54,344 nucleotides of DNA from contig NZ_JUIV01000024.1 of assembly GCF_004151235.1 (NCBI RefSeq), positions 1 through 54,344 on the forward strand. Direction: 5' to 3'. Below the pieces are notes generated by a model, which saw nothing but the letters and a program-made list of their open reading frames with translations, searched no databases and was not told the DNA's origin. Shown piece after piece: positions 24,710-32,850 of this stretch (position 1 is its first letter; each line of letters opens with the position of its first letter). This stretch comes from Flavobacterium anhuiense. GTDB taxonomy: Bacteria > Bacteroidota > Bacteroidia > Flavobacteriales > Flavobacteriaceae. A program made the translations under genes and the position numbers.

Positions 24710-24911
24710 TAAAAATAAAATTTTTAGTTTTGAGAAAGTCGATTTGAATTGAGCGTGCAAATTACCGAAAATTATCGATATAATTGGCTTTAGGGCTTTC
24801 TTGAGCTTATTTATTTTACCGCTTCCGCGAAAGGATGAGCGAATTAGGAAAATATTTTTTTTAAAATAGTGATAAAATTGAAATTTTTTACCTCAGTTTC
24901 AAGAAAAATTT

Positions 24912-24919
24912 TATTTTTG
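24912..24919 (+). promoter_or_regulatory. Promoter -7 box of the TPR-ribH transcript
   Basis: TATTTTTG fits TAnnTTTG, 22 bases before the ATG at 24942. No well-placed -33 TTG. Confidence 0.45.
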
Positions 24920-24941
24920 CCGTTCACTAAATAAATTTTAA

Positions 24942-25724
24942 ATGGCAACTTACAATAAAAGAGGATATAAGACACCAAAAGAAAAGGAAGTAAAAGAGGT
25001 GGTTACTGAAGAGCAACAAGTAATTATTGACGAAAAAGACAGTACTACAGCTGGAGTTTTCTCAAAATTAGATGAAACTGCTTCAAAAACTGAGGATTGG
25101 GTGGCTAAAAATCAAAAAATCATTATTGGTTTAGTTGCTGGTATTGCAGTTGCTACAATTGGATATTTGGCTTATCAAAAATTTATTGCAACTCCTAAGC
25201 AAGAAGAAGCTGCAAGTGAAATGTTTGTTGCTCAGCAAAACTTTGAAAAAGCGGTAAATGGAGTTTCTAGCGATTCATTATTCAAATTATCATTAAACGG
25301 TTCAGAAGGTAAATTCGGATTTATTAAAATCGCTGACGAATATTCTGGAACAGATGCTGGAAACTTAGCAAACTACTATGCAGGTATCGCTTACCTAAAC
25401 ACTGGTAAATTTGATGAGGCAATTAAATATTTAGGTGAATTCAAATCGGAAGATGCAATCTTAAGTGCTTTGGCAAAAGGTGCTACAGGTGATGCTTATT
25501 CTCAAAAAAATCAGCAAAAAGAAGCTTTAGATTTTTATGTAAAAGCTGCTGAGTCTAACAAAAATGATTTTACAACGCCTCGTTTCTTGTTGAAAGCTGG
25601 TAAAACGGCTTTAGCTTTAGGACAAAAAGAGGATGCATTGAAATATTTCAATGACATTAAAGATAATTACGACAGTACTCCAGAAGCAGCATCTGTTGAT
25701 GCTTTGATCGGATTAGCGCAATAA
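24942..25724 (+). CDS. YfgM-like membrane-anchored TPR protein
   Basis: 260 aa. A charged cytoplasmic N-terminus is followed by one membrane helix (IIIGLVAGIAVATIGYLAY, about 60-78) and a TPR domain (NYYAGIAYLNTGKFDEAIKYL, AKGATGDAYSQKNQQKEALDFY, RFLLKAGKTALALGQKEDALKYF). The arrangement matches YfgM-type proteins, which in E. coli associate with PpiD and the SecYEG translocon. Its role in Bacteroidota is unproven. The gene order recF (divergent), TPR, ribH is common in flavobacteria. Confidence 0.88.
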   Translation: MATYNKRGYKTPKEKEVKEVVTEEQQVIIDEKDSTTAGVFSKLDETASKTEDWVAKNQKIIIGLVAGIAVATIGYLAYQKFIATPKQEEAASEMFVAQQNFEKAVNGVSSDSLFKLSLNGSEGKFGFIKIADEYSGTDAGNLANYYAGIAYLNTGKFDEAIKYLGEFKSEDAILSALAKGATGDAYSQKNQQKEALDFYVKAAESNKNDFTTPRFLLKAGKTALALGQKEDALKYFNDIKDNYDSTPEAASVDALIGLAQ

Positions 25725-25740
25725 AAATTTTAGACTTTAG

Positions 25741-25798
25741 ATTTTAGATTGTAGATTTGTAATTAAGAATCTAAATTCTAAAATAAAAAATCTAAAAT
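25741..25798. repeat. AT-rich inverted repeat between TPR gene and ribH
   Basis: ATTTTAGATT (25741-25750) and AATCTAAAAT (25789-25798) are perfect inverted copies, with further TAGATT repeats within. It fills most of the 81-base gap. Likely a neutral low-complexity repeat of a kind common in flavobacteria. Confidence 0.4.
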
Positions 25799-25805
25799 AT
25801 ATAAG

Positions 25806-26378
25806 ATGGCTACTCAAAATAAAAATCTATCAGAATACGATAAAAACGCAATCCCAAACGCGAAAGACTTTCGGTTTGGGATTGTTGTTTCTGAATGGAA
25901 TGATACTATAACAGAAGGACTTTATAATGGTGCTTTTGACGCTTTGGTTGATTGCGATGTTCCTGCTCAGCAAATTATCCGTTGGAATGTTCCAGGAAGT
26001 TTTGAGCTGATTTACGGAGCAAAAAAAATGCTTCAGACTCAAAATGTTGATGCGGTTATCGTAATTGGTTGTGTAATTCAAGGAGAAACGAAACACTTTG
26101 ATTTTGTTTGTGAAGGTGTTACGCAAGGAATTAAAGACTTGAATGTTCAGACTGATATTCCAGTTATTTTCTGTGTTTTGACAGATAATAATATGCAGCA
26201 ATCTATCGATAGAAGTGGAGGAGCTCACGGAAACAAAGGAACCGAAGCTGCAATTGCGGCAATAAAAATGGCTTATATCCGTCAGCAAGCTTCAATCGCA
26301 CATGTTTTCAATCAGCCATTATTGACTTCTGGAGCGCTTCAAATAGAAGATTCTCCGAAAAAAATAGAAAACGAATAA
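25806..26378 (+). CDS. ribH: 6,7-dimethyl-8-ribityllumazine synthase
   Basis: 190 aa. It condenses 5-amino-6-ribitylaminouracil with 3,4-dihydroxybutanone phosphate in riboflavin synthesis. Motifs: FGIVVSEWNDTITEGLYNGA, VPGSFELIYGAKKM, VIGCVIQGETKHFDFVCEGV and GGAHGNKGTEAAIAAIKM. It is longer than the usual 155-160 aa, with a C-terminal extension past the conserved core. It is not next to other rib genes and no FMN riboswitch is visible upstream. Probably co-transcribed with the TPR gene. Confidence 0.96.
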   Translation: MATQNKNLSEYDKNAIPNAKDFRFGIVVSEWNDTITEGLYNGAFDALVDCDVPAQQIIRWNVPGSFELIYGAKKMLQTQNVDAVIVIGCVIQGETKHFDFVCEGVTQGIKDLNVQTDIPVIFCVLTDNNMQQSIDRSGGAHGNKGTEAAIAAIKMAYIRQQASIAHVFNQPLLTSGALQIEDSPKKIENE

Positions 26379-26402
26379 AGCGCATTTGTTTTAAAAATAT
26401 TA

Positions 26403-26438
26403 AAACCTATACTGTTAAAAGTGTAGGTTTTTTTTTGT
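26403..26438 (+). terminator. ribH terminator
   Basis: AAACCTATAC (26403-26412) pairs with GTGTAGGTTT (26421-26430) with one G-U pair over an 8-base loop, then a run of T. Confidence 0.85.
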
Positions 26439-26484
26439 GCTTTTTTTGTGATTCTATTAAGTTCTGTCAAGTCCGGAATTATAT

Positions 26485-26492
26485 TACATTTG
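26485..26492 (+). promoter_or_regulatory. Promoter -7 box of the DUF6624 gene
   Basis: TACATTTG fits TAnnTTTG, 23 bases before the ATG at 26516. Confidence 0.5.
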
Positions 26493-26515
26493 AGTTGGTC
26501 TTTAATTAAGTTTCT

Positions 26516-27196
26516 ATGAAAAAATATCTACTTTACGCTTTTGTTTTATGTTTCAGTCAAAGTTATGCTCAGAAAAAAATCAATGAAAATTTGAAAAAGG
26601 AGCTCGATTCAATTATGAAATCCGATCAGATTCTTAGAGAATATATCAATTTTGATACTTCTGAAAGTCGAAAAAAAGAAATAGTAAAAGAACTCGGGCG
26701 CGAAAATGATCCGAATTTTAGAAAAGGCATTTGGCTAGAAATGCGAAAAAGAGATTCTCTTAACTTGATTAAGATTGAAGAAATCATTAAGCAGTATGGC
26801 TATCCAGGAAAAAGTTTAGTTGGCGAACCAACCAATATTGCGGCATGGTACGTTATTCAGCACAGTTCGAAAATTGGAGAATATTTGCCAGTGATTGAGC
26901 AAGAAGCGAAAAAGAAGGAGATACCCTTTACTTACTTTGCTAAAATGCAAGATCGTTATCTGACCCAGCAAGGAAAAGAACAGATTTATGGAACGCAGGG
27001 TCAGATGAAACAAATAACAAATAAGCAGACAGGGAAGAAAGAGTTTTTTAATTATGTTTCTCCAATTCAAAATCCTGCTACAGTTAATGATCGTAGAAAG
27101 AAAGCGGGTTTTACAACCACAGTTGAAGAAAATGCAAAAGAAATGGGGATGGAATATAAGGTTTATACCTTAGATGAAATCCAGAAAATGGACTAG
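26516..27196 (+). CDS. Secreted DUF6624-like protein
   Basis: 226 aa with signal peptide MKKYLLYAFVLCFSQSYAQ. The mature part is helical, with YGYPGKSLVGEPTNIAAWYVIQHS, LPVIEQEAKKKEIPFTYFAKMQDRYLTQQGKEQIYGTQ and YVSPIQNPATVNDRRKKAG, which I associate with the DUF6624 family, of unknown function in Bacteroidota. It has its own promoter and follows the ribH terminator. The protein is predicted periplasmic or surface-exposed. No catalytic motif is recognised. Confidence 0.8.
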   Translation: MKKYLLYAFVLCFSQSYAQKKINENLKKELDSIMKSDQILREYINFDTSESRKKEIVKELGRENDPNFRKGIWLEMRKRDSLNLIKIEEIIKQYGYPGKSLVGEPTNIAAWYVIQHSSKIGEYLPVIEQEAKKKEIPFTYFAKMQDRYLTQQGKEQIYGTQGQMKQITNKQTGKKEFFNYVSPIQNPATVNDRRKKAGFTTTVEENAKEMGMEYKVYTLDEIQKMD

Positions 27197-27296
27197 TTTT
27201 TTTGTGTCTAAACTGCAATCTTTCTGTTTTATAGGCTGTTGTAGTTTTTGTTTTTTTTTATGATTATTCTTATTCTAAAAGCCAACCAAAATTCAT

Positions 27297-27304
27297 TAAA
27301 TTTG
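27297..27304 (+). promoter_or_regulatory. mutL operon promoter -7 box
   Basis: TAAATTTG fits TAnnTTTG, giving a leader of about 45 bases. A second match, TATTTTTG at 27345-27352, sits only four bases before the ATG and would give a leaderless or internal start, so it is less likely. Confidence 0.4.
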
Positions 27305-27356
27305 TACTTCTTGGTTTGCAAAAACCTAATCTAACTTTTAAACCTATTTTTGCTTA

Positions 27357-29294
27357 ATGTCGAGTATTATTCAATTGCTTCCTGATCACGTTGCTAACCA
27401 AATTGCTGCTGGAGAGGTGGTTCAAAGACCAGCTTCAGTCGTAAAAGAATTGTTAGAAAATGCTGTTGATGCCAAAGCAACCGATATTAAATTAATTATA
27501 AAAGATGCCGGTAAATCGCTTGTGCAAGTTATTGATAATGGAGTCGGAATGACCGTTACTGATGCACGCTTGTGTTTTGCCCGTCATGCAACATCCAAAA
27601 TCCGTCAGGCAGAAGATTTGTTTTCGCTAGGAACAAAAGGTTTCCGTGGAGAAGCGTTGGCTTCTATTGCGGCGATTGCTCACATGGAAATGAAAACGAA
27701 ACAAGATCAGGACGAGCTTGGAACGCATATCGTAATTGAAGGAAGTAAATTTATCTCGCAAGAAGTAGCCGTTTTGCCAAAAGGAACTTCATTTGCGGTT
27801 AAAAACTTATTTTTTAATATTCCTGCTCGCCGTAATTTCTTAAAGTCAGATACAGTTGAATTTCGTCACGTTATGGATGAGTTTCAGCGTGTGGCATTAG
27901 CGCATCCAAATATTCATTTTAGCTTTTATCATAACGGAAGTGAAATGTACAATCTTCCAGCAGCGGGATATCGCCAGAGAATTGTGGGTATCATGTCTGG
28001 AAAAACAAATGAAAAATTAGTTCCGGTAAACGAAGACACAGAAATTATAAATGTTCAGGGTTTTGTATGCAAACCTGAATTTGCTAAGAAAAATAGAGGA
28101 GAACAGTTCTTTTTTGTAAACGATCGATTTATAAAAAGCAGTTTCTTGCATCATGCAGTTATGTCTGCATACGACGGATTGCTGAAAGATGGTTCTCAAC
28201 CAAGTTATTTCTTGTATCTACAGGTTCCGCCAAACACAATTGATATCAATATTCATCCGACTAAAACAGAAATTAAGTTTGATGACGAGCAAGCATTATA
28301 TGCTATTTTAAGAGCGTCCATCAAACACAGTTTAGGACAGTTTAATGTCGCTCCAGTTTTAGATTTTGATCGAGATGCCAATTTAGATACACCATATCAT
28401 TATAAAGATGTAGAAGCAGAAATTCCGACAATTCAGGTTGACGGCACTTTTAATCCTTTTACTGATGATAAAACCAATCAGCATTATAGTAAAGCTACTT
28501 CAGGATCTTCTGGATATAGTTCAGGTTCATCATCATCATCGTCAGGATCGTCATATTCTGGGTCATCGTATTCAGGTTATTCTAAAAGAGTTGAGCCAAC
28601 GGCAAGCTGGGAAAGTTTGTATGTTGGTTTGGATGTCGAAAATCCTGAAAGTATAGAAAGTTCGCCTTTTACATTCGAAAATGAAGAAGTAACCTCTTCT
28701 TTGTTTGATGATGAAGAAGTGGAACAGGCAACGCAGAAAACGTATCAAATTCATAAAAAATATATTGTATCTCCAATAAAATCAGGAATGATTATTGTTG
28801 ACCAACAGCGTGCGCATCAGCGAATTTTGTATGAGCAGTTTTTGCTGAACATGACTGTCAATCAAGCGGCGAGCCAACAATTGCTTTTTCCTTTAGATTT
28901 GTTTTATTCGGCTTCAGAAATGAAGTTGATCGAAGAATTGAAACCTTCTTTAGAAACCACTGGATTTGTTTTTGACGAAAGTAAAACAGACCACGTTGTA
29001 ATTTCTGGAATTCCTGTAAATATTACAGAAAGTGAAGTTTCGCAGGTAATTGAACAATTATTAAGTGATTTGCAGGACGGAATTCCGGCAAACAGTTACA
29101 GTCAGAATGATACAATTGCCAAGTCAATGGCTAAAAGTTTAGCGGTTAAAACAGGATCTTATTTAACCGAAAAAGAACAAGATAATTTGGTAAACGGTTT
29201 GTTTGCTTGTAAAGATCCAAATATTTCACCTTTTCAAAAACCTACCTTCATCACCATGCGTGTTGAAGATATAGATAAAAAGTTTGCTTTATGA
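27357..29294 (+). CDS. mutL: DNA mismatch repair protein MutL
   Basis: 645 aa. GHKL ATPase motifs are ELLENAVDAKAT, DNGVGM and GTKGFRGEAL; the second domain contains INIHPTKTEIKF. A Ser/Gly/Tyr-rich linker (about 380-410) joins the C-terminal dimerisation domain. In endonuclease-type MutL the C-terminal domain carries DQHA(X)2E(X)4E. Here the matching stretch (482-493) reads DQQRAHQRILYE, with the His and first Glu both changed to Gln, and CPHGRP is replaced by SPFQKP (about 624-629). Nicking activity is therefore doubtful. It overlaps the first rhomboid gene by four bases. Confidence 0.95.
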   Translation: MSSIIQLLPDHVANQIAAGEVVQRPASVVKELLENAVDAKATDIKLIIKDAGKSLVQVIDNGVGMTVTDARLCFARHATSKIRQAEDLFSLGTKGFRGEALASIAAIAHMEMKTKQDQDELGTHIVIEGSKFISQEVAVLPKGTSFAVKNLFFNIPARRNFLKSDTVEFRHVMDEFQRVALAHPNIHFSFYHNGSEMYNLPAAGYRQRIVGIMSGKTNEKLVPVNEDTEIINVQGFVCKPEFAKKNRGEQFFFVNDRFIKSSFLHHAVMSAYDGLLKDGSQPSYFLYLQVPPNTIDINIHPTKTEIKFDDEQALYAILRASIKHSLGQFNVAPVLDFDRDANLDTPYHYKDVEAEIPTIQVDGTFNPFTDDKTNQHYSKATSGSSGYSSGSSSSSSGSSYSGSSYSGYSKRVEPTASWESLYVGLDVENPESIESSPFTFENEEVTSSLFDDEEVEQATQKTYQIHKKYIVSPIKSGMIIVDQQRAHQRILYEQFLLNMTVNQAASQQLLFPLDLFYSASEMKLIEELKPSLETTGFVFDESKTDHVVISGIPVNITESEVSQVIEQLLSDLQDGIPANSYSQNDTIAKSMAKSLAVKTGSYLTEKEQDNLVNGLFACKDPNISPFQKPTFITMRVEDIDKKFAL

Positions 29295-30103
29295 TGAATA
29301 TCACGCCAGTAGTTAAACAACTGCTAATTATTAATATAATATTCTTTATAGGTGCTCAATTAGTGCCAGTTTCTTACGAGTATTTGTCATTGTTCTATCC
29401 AGAAAGTGAAAGTTTCAGAGCTTGGCAAATCATTACTCATATGTTTATGCATGCGCCTTGGCCAAATTTTGCGCATATTTTATTTAATATGTTTGCCTTA
29501 TACAGCTTCGGATCTGCATTGGAACATTTTTGGGGTGGAAAAAAGTTTTTGTTTTTCTACATTTCTTGCGGATTAGGTGCGGCATTGCTTCATACTGGAG
29601 TAAACTACCTTCAGCTACAATCTCTTTTAAGTTCGGTTTCTGAATTGAATTTATCGAAATCAGAATTACACTTGATTTTAAATGCAAATTATTCTTCTTT
29701 GTTCGATGCCAGTGGCCGAATGGTGCAAGGAGAAATCGCTACAATTTTAAATAAAGCACATTGCACGCAAGAACAATTTAATGCTTTAGCGCAAGCTAGC
29801 GGTATAGTTCAATCGCCAGTTTTAGGTGCTTCTGGAGCAATTTATGGTTTGTTGACAGCTTTTGCATTTATGTTTCCGAATGCTCAGCTTGCCTTGATCT
29901 TTATTCCTGTTCCAATCAAAGCAAAATATTTTGTGCCTGGAATTTTAGCAATTGACTTATTTTTAGGTTTTAAAGGAAGTTCTTTATTTGGAAGTGGCGG
30001 AACTGGAATTGCACATTTTGCACATATTGGTGGAGCAATTGCTGGTTTTTTAATGATGTTATACTGGAAAAAAAATCAGTTTAATAACAACCGTTGGAAT
30101 TAA
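29291..30103 (+). CDS. Rhomboid-family intramembrane serine protease, first of pair
   Basis: 270 aa with about six membrane helices. The catalytic serine is in LGASGAIYG (S181), the catalytic histidine in AHFAHIGGAIAGF (H245), and HxxxN-type motif in FAHILFNMFAL supports the oxyanion site. An insertion of about 70 residues (105-175) between helices is unusual in length. ATGA overlap with mutL implies translational coupling. The mutL-rhomboid-rhomboid order is conserved in flavobacteria (from memory). Substrates are unknown. Confidence 0.93.
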   Translation: MMNITPVVKQLLIINIIFFIGAQLVPVSYEYLSLFYPESESFRAWQIITHMFMHAPWPNFAHILFNMFALYSFGSALEHFWGGKKFLFFYISCGLGAALLHTGVNYLQLQSLLSSVSELNLSKSELHLILNANYSSLFDASGRMVQGEIATILNKAHCTQEQFNALAQASGIVQSPVLGASGAIYGLLTAFAFMFPNAQLALIFIPVPIKAKYFVPGILAIDLFLGFKGSSLFGSGGTGIAHFAHIGGAIAGFLMMLYWKKNQFNNNRWN

Positions 30104-30146
30104 TTTTTAACTTTAAAGTACAAATTCTAAAAACAAAAAGGGTTTT

Positions 30147-31010
30147 ATGAATATTCTAGACGATTTAAAATTACAATATAGATTGGGTGGTATTGCTATG
30201 CGTGTTATGTATTGGAATATAGCATGTTTTATTGTATCACTTATCTTCTTCTATCAATTTTCAATAGGTCAGTTTGCTTTTCCAAGTTGGTTGGCTTTGT
30301 CGTCAGATCCTCAGGTTTTTATGTTTAAACCTTGGACTTTTTTAACGTATGCTTTTTTTCATGATGGATTTTTCCATCTGTTGTTCAATATGATGGTGCT
30401 TAATTTTGCGAGCACTTTGTTTTTGACTTATTTTACTCAAAAGCAATATTTAGGATTGTATCTTTTAAGCGCTCTTTTTGCAGGAGTAGCTTTTGCATTG
30501 AGTTTTTATTTTTCTAACATCAGCGGTTCCATTGTTGGTGCTTCAGCGGCTATTATGGCTATTTTAGTGGCGGCAACAACCTATTCTCCTTTAATGAATG
30601 TTCGTTTGTTTCTATTTGGAAACGTGAAACTCTGGCATATAACAGCAGTTATTCTAATTTTAGATTTAATGCAGTTCCGTTTAGGAAATATGGGTGGACA
30701 CATTTCGCATCTTGCTGGTGCTTTCTTCGGATTTGCTTATATTAAACTGCTTCAGAACGGTACCGATTTGAGTATTATTGTTTCTAAAACGTTAGATTTC
30801 TTTGTAAATCTTTTTAGAAAATCTCCTACGACCCCATTTACAAAAGTTCATAAAAATTACAAAAAACCTACAGAAAAAACTACATCAAGAATTGTTACGA
30901 AAGACAAGACGCAACAGCAGATTGATGAAATTTTAGACAAAATTAGCCAGTCAGGTTATGATTGTCTGACAAAAGAAGAAAAAGAGTTTTTATTTAAAGC
31001 TGGAAAATAA
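30147..31010 (+). CDS. Rhomboid-family protease with C-terminal DUF6576-like tail
   Basis: 287 aa with six membrane helices. Catalytic serine in IVGASAAIMA (S133), histidine in GGHISHLAGAFFG (H188). Residues about 215-287 form a soluble tail, ending IDEILDKISQSGYDCLTKEE, which resembles the DUF6576 tail of flavobacterial rhomboids. This cytosolic tail may contact other proteins (inference). Follows the first rhomboid by 43 bases in the mutL operon; only moderately similar to it, so they are probably not redundant. Confidence 0.92.
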   Translation: MNILDDLKLQYRLGGIAMRVMYWNIACFIVSLIFFYQFSIGQFAFPSWLALSSDPQVFMFKPWTFLTYAFFHDGFFHLLFNMMVLNFASTLFLTYFTQKQYLGLYLLSALFAGVAFALSFYFSNISGSIVGASAAIMAILVAATTYSPLMNVRLFLFGNVKLWHITAVILILDLMQFRLGNMGGHISHLAGAFFGFAYIKLLQNGTDLSIIVSKTLDFFVNLFRKSPTTPFTKVHKNYKKPTEKTTSRIVTKDKTQQQIDEILDKISQSGYDCLTKEEKEFLFKAGK

Positions 31011-31027
31011 ACTTGTAGGAGAAAAAT

Positions 31028-32074
31028 ATGAAAAACCTTTCTTGGTTTAATAAAATAATGTTCTTTTTGAACATAGTGCTGACTGTACTTACATTTAGCA
31101 TCTATGTTTTACCCTTTTTAGCACCTAAAAGTTTTCCGCTTTTATCGGTGCTTACCTTGTTTATGCCTGCTTTTTTTGTAGCCAATGGATTATTCTTTAT
31201 CTATTGGGGAATTCAATTTAAAAAACGGCTTATTTTGTCTGGTTTGGTTTTGCTGACCGGAATTACATTCATCAGTAAATTTTATAAGTTTTCTGGAAAA
31301 GAGTATGTGAAAGATGAAAAGGATTTTTCTGTAATGAGTTATAATGTGCGTCTTTTTAATGTTTTTAAATGGCTGGATCGTGATGATATTCCGTCAAATA
31401 TTAAAGGTTTTATTGACGAAAAAGATCCTGATATTTTATGCATTCAGGAATATTCAAATTCAGCACATTTGGATTTAAAGGTTTATCCGCACCGCTATAT
31501 TTTTATTGATGGCAAAAAAATTAAGACTGGGCAGGCTATTTTTTCTAAGTTTCCAATTATTGACGAAGGGAATATCATTTTTCCAAAGTCAGATAATAAT
31601 GTAGTTTATGCTGATATTAAGCGCGGAAAAGATATTATTCGCGTATACAATATGCATTTGCAATCAATTAAAATATCTCCAGATGTAAGTGAGATTTCAG
31701 ATGACATTGATAATGTAAATCAGAAGAAATCACAGCGTATTTATGCCAGAATAAGCAAAGGATTTACGCAACAGCAAGAGCAGGCAGAAATTTTTAAAGA
31801 GCATATTAAAAAATGCAACTATCCAATTATTATCTGCGGAGATATGAATAATAGTCCGTTTTCTTATGTGTACCGAAATATAAAAGGAAAACTTAAAGAT
31901 GCTTTTGAAGAAGCTGGAGAAGGTTTTGGTGCTACTTATAAATTCAAATACTATCCTGCTAGAATTGACTATATTTTTACAGATAGTAAAATGAAAGTAA
32001 AACAATTTGAAAGCTTCTCTGACTTCGAAAATTCAGACCATTATCCGATTATGACAAGACTTTCTGTGGAATGA
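31028..32074 (+). CDS. Membrane-anchored endonuclease/exonuclease/phosphatase family protein
   Basis: 348 aa. Three N-terminal membrane helices (about 8-80) precede a metal-dependent EEP domain: VMSYNVRLFNVF, DPDILCIQEYS, IRVYNMHLQSIK, ICGDMNNSPFSYVY and a C-terminal NSDHYPIMTRL. All standard metal and catalytic residues (Asn, Glu, Asp/Asn, Asp-His) are visible. In the membrane-anchored form these act outside the cytosolic face on lipid, phosphodiester or nucleic-acid substrates; which one is unclear. Eighteen bases after the second rhomboid; last gene of the mutL operon. Confidence 0.92.
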   Translation: MKNLSWFNKIMFFLNIVLTVLTFSIYVLPFLAPKSFPLLSVLTLFMPAFFVANGLFFIYWGIQFKKRLILSGLVLLTGITFISKFYKFSGKEYVKDEKDFSVMSYNVRLFNVFKWLDRDDIPSNIKGFIDEKDPDILCIQEYSNSAHLDLKVYPHRYIFIDGKKIKTGQAIFSKFPIIDEGNIIFPKSDNNVVYADIKRGKDIIRVYNMHLQSIKISPDVSEISDDIDNVNQKKSQRIYARISKGFTQQQEQAEIFKEHIKKCNYPIIICGDMNNSPFSYVYRNIKGKLKDAFEEAGEGFGATYKFKYYPARIDYIFTDSKMKVKQFESFSDFENSDHYPIMTRLSVE

Positions 32075-32113
32075 TTTTTTTTAGTCGAAAGTCAAAAGTT
32101 ATGGTGGTATGAA

Positions 32114-32148
32114 AATTCATAACTCATAACTTATAATTCATAATTTAT
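32114..32148. repeat. AT-rich dispersed intergenic repeat, copy 2
   Basis: AATTCATAACTCATAACTTA followed by TAATTCATAATTTAT, close to the reverse complement of the repeat at 4111-4142. It lies between converging genes and covers the end of the WbqC gene. Confidence 0.5.
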
Positions 32149-32759
32149 ATGATCTTTTGGGTTTTCAAATAATCCATTGCAAATTTACCTTCGTTAAAAA
32201 GCAAATCCAGAACACTTAAATTGTTGATAAAACCATGTTTGTCATCAAACACCTGAGTGTATTTTTCAAAAGAATTAGCATCCTTTTTACCATTTGCTAG
32301 ATATCTGAAATCGGCAAAATCAGCAACTTCATGAAAGTATTCTGTAGTTTTTCCGAATTCCAGTTTCATTCGAAGGCATTTTGTCACAACGTCTAATACT
32401 TCGAAGTTTAAATCCATCAAAAATTGGTGTTTTTTCTCGAAAATAGGTGTGATATCATCTTCGAAATATTCGAAGAAAGGAGAGCTTCTATATGCGGCTT
32501 CAAGCGATTTAAAATGCTGTTTCTGCCAATCAAATTCGTTTTCGATCAAAATATCTTTTGTCTTCTGATGTGTTGCTTTAGAGTGCTTAACAGGAATGTT
32601 TAATAATTGAATTCCATTTGGGCTATAGATATATGTCCTGTTTCTATTGGTCTGTTTCTGAAAATTATCTTCCATTTCAAAAGTAATGCTGTCTGATTGT
32701 GCTATTACGGCAAAATGACTGATAGATGGGAAATAAGTTGGAAGTATTAAGGAATTCAT
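32145..32759 (-). CDS. WbqC-family protein
   Basis: 204 aa. The start MNSLILPTYFPSISHFAVI, then FQKQTNRNRTYI, GIQLLNIPVKHSK, HFKSLEAAYRSSPFFEYFEDD are WbqC family signatures. These proteins are related to enzymes of polysaccharide or LPS biosynthesis, though the reaction is unsettled. The last gene in the direction parA-parB-DUF5683-dapB-lepB-wbqC; the order is conserved in flavobacteria. The hairpin at 32785-32826 separates it from lepB. Confidence 0.9.
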   Translation of the reverse strand: MNSLILPTYFPSISHFAVIAQSDSITFEMEDNFQKQTNRNRTYIYSPNGIQLLNIPVKHSKATHQKTKDILIENEFDWQKQHFKSLEAAYRSSPFFEYFEDDITPIFEKKHQFLMDLNFEVLDVVTKCLRMKLEFGKTTEYFHEVADFADFRYLANGKKDANSFEKYTQVFDDKHGFINNLSVLDLLFNEGKFAMDYLKTQKII

Positions 32760-32784
32760 GGTTTTAATTCTTGTTTAAACGTTT

Positions 32785-32826
32785 CAGGTTTCAAGCTGAC
32801 GTTAAAAACGCAAAACTTGAAACCTG
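32785..32826 (-). terminator. Hairpin between lepB and wbqC
   Basis: CAGGTTTCAAG (32785-32795) pairs with CTTGAAACCTG (32816-32826) over a 20-base loop. No strong T run, so a partial terminator or dispersed repeat. Confidence 0.45.
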
Positions 32827-32850
32827 ACACAAAAATAACTTATTTTTTAA

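Larger units (their letters stand above)
24572..24941. other. 370-base divergent intergenic region between recF and the TPR gene
   Basis: Holds one repeat element (24638-24709) and the promoter of the TPR gene (24912-24919). The remainder is AT-rich with no recognisable RNA gene or coding frame. A recF promoter is not clear; TATCTTTT on the minus strand around 24587-24594 is one mismatch from TAnnTTTG. Confidence 0.6.

Noticed and set aside
25725..25805. FMN riboswitch upstream of ribH
   Set aside because: The 81-base gap is an AT-rich inverted repeat with none of the conserved RFN element sequences.
25830..26288. 152-codon open frame opposite ribH
   Set aside because: ribH is certain and the opposite frame has no conserved features.
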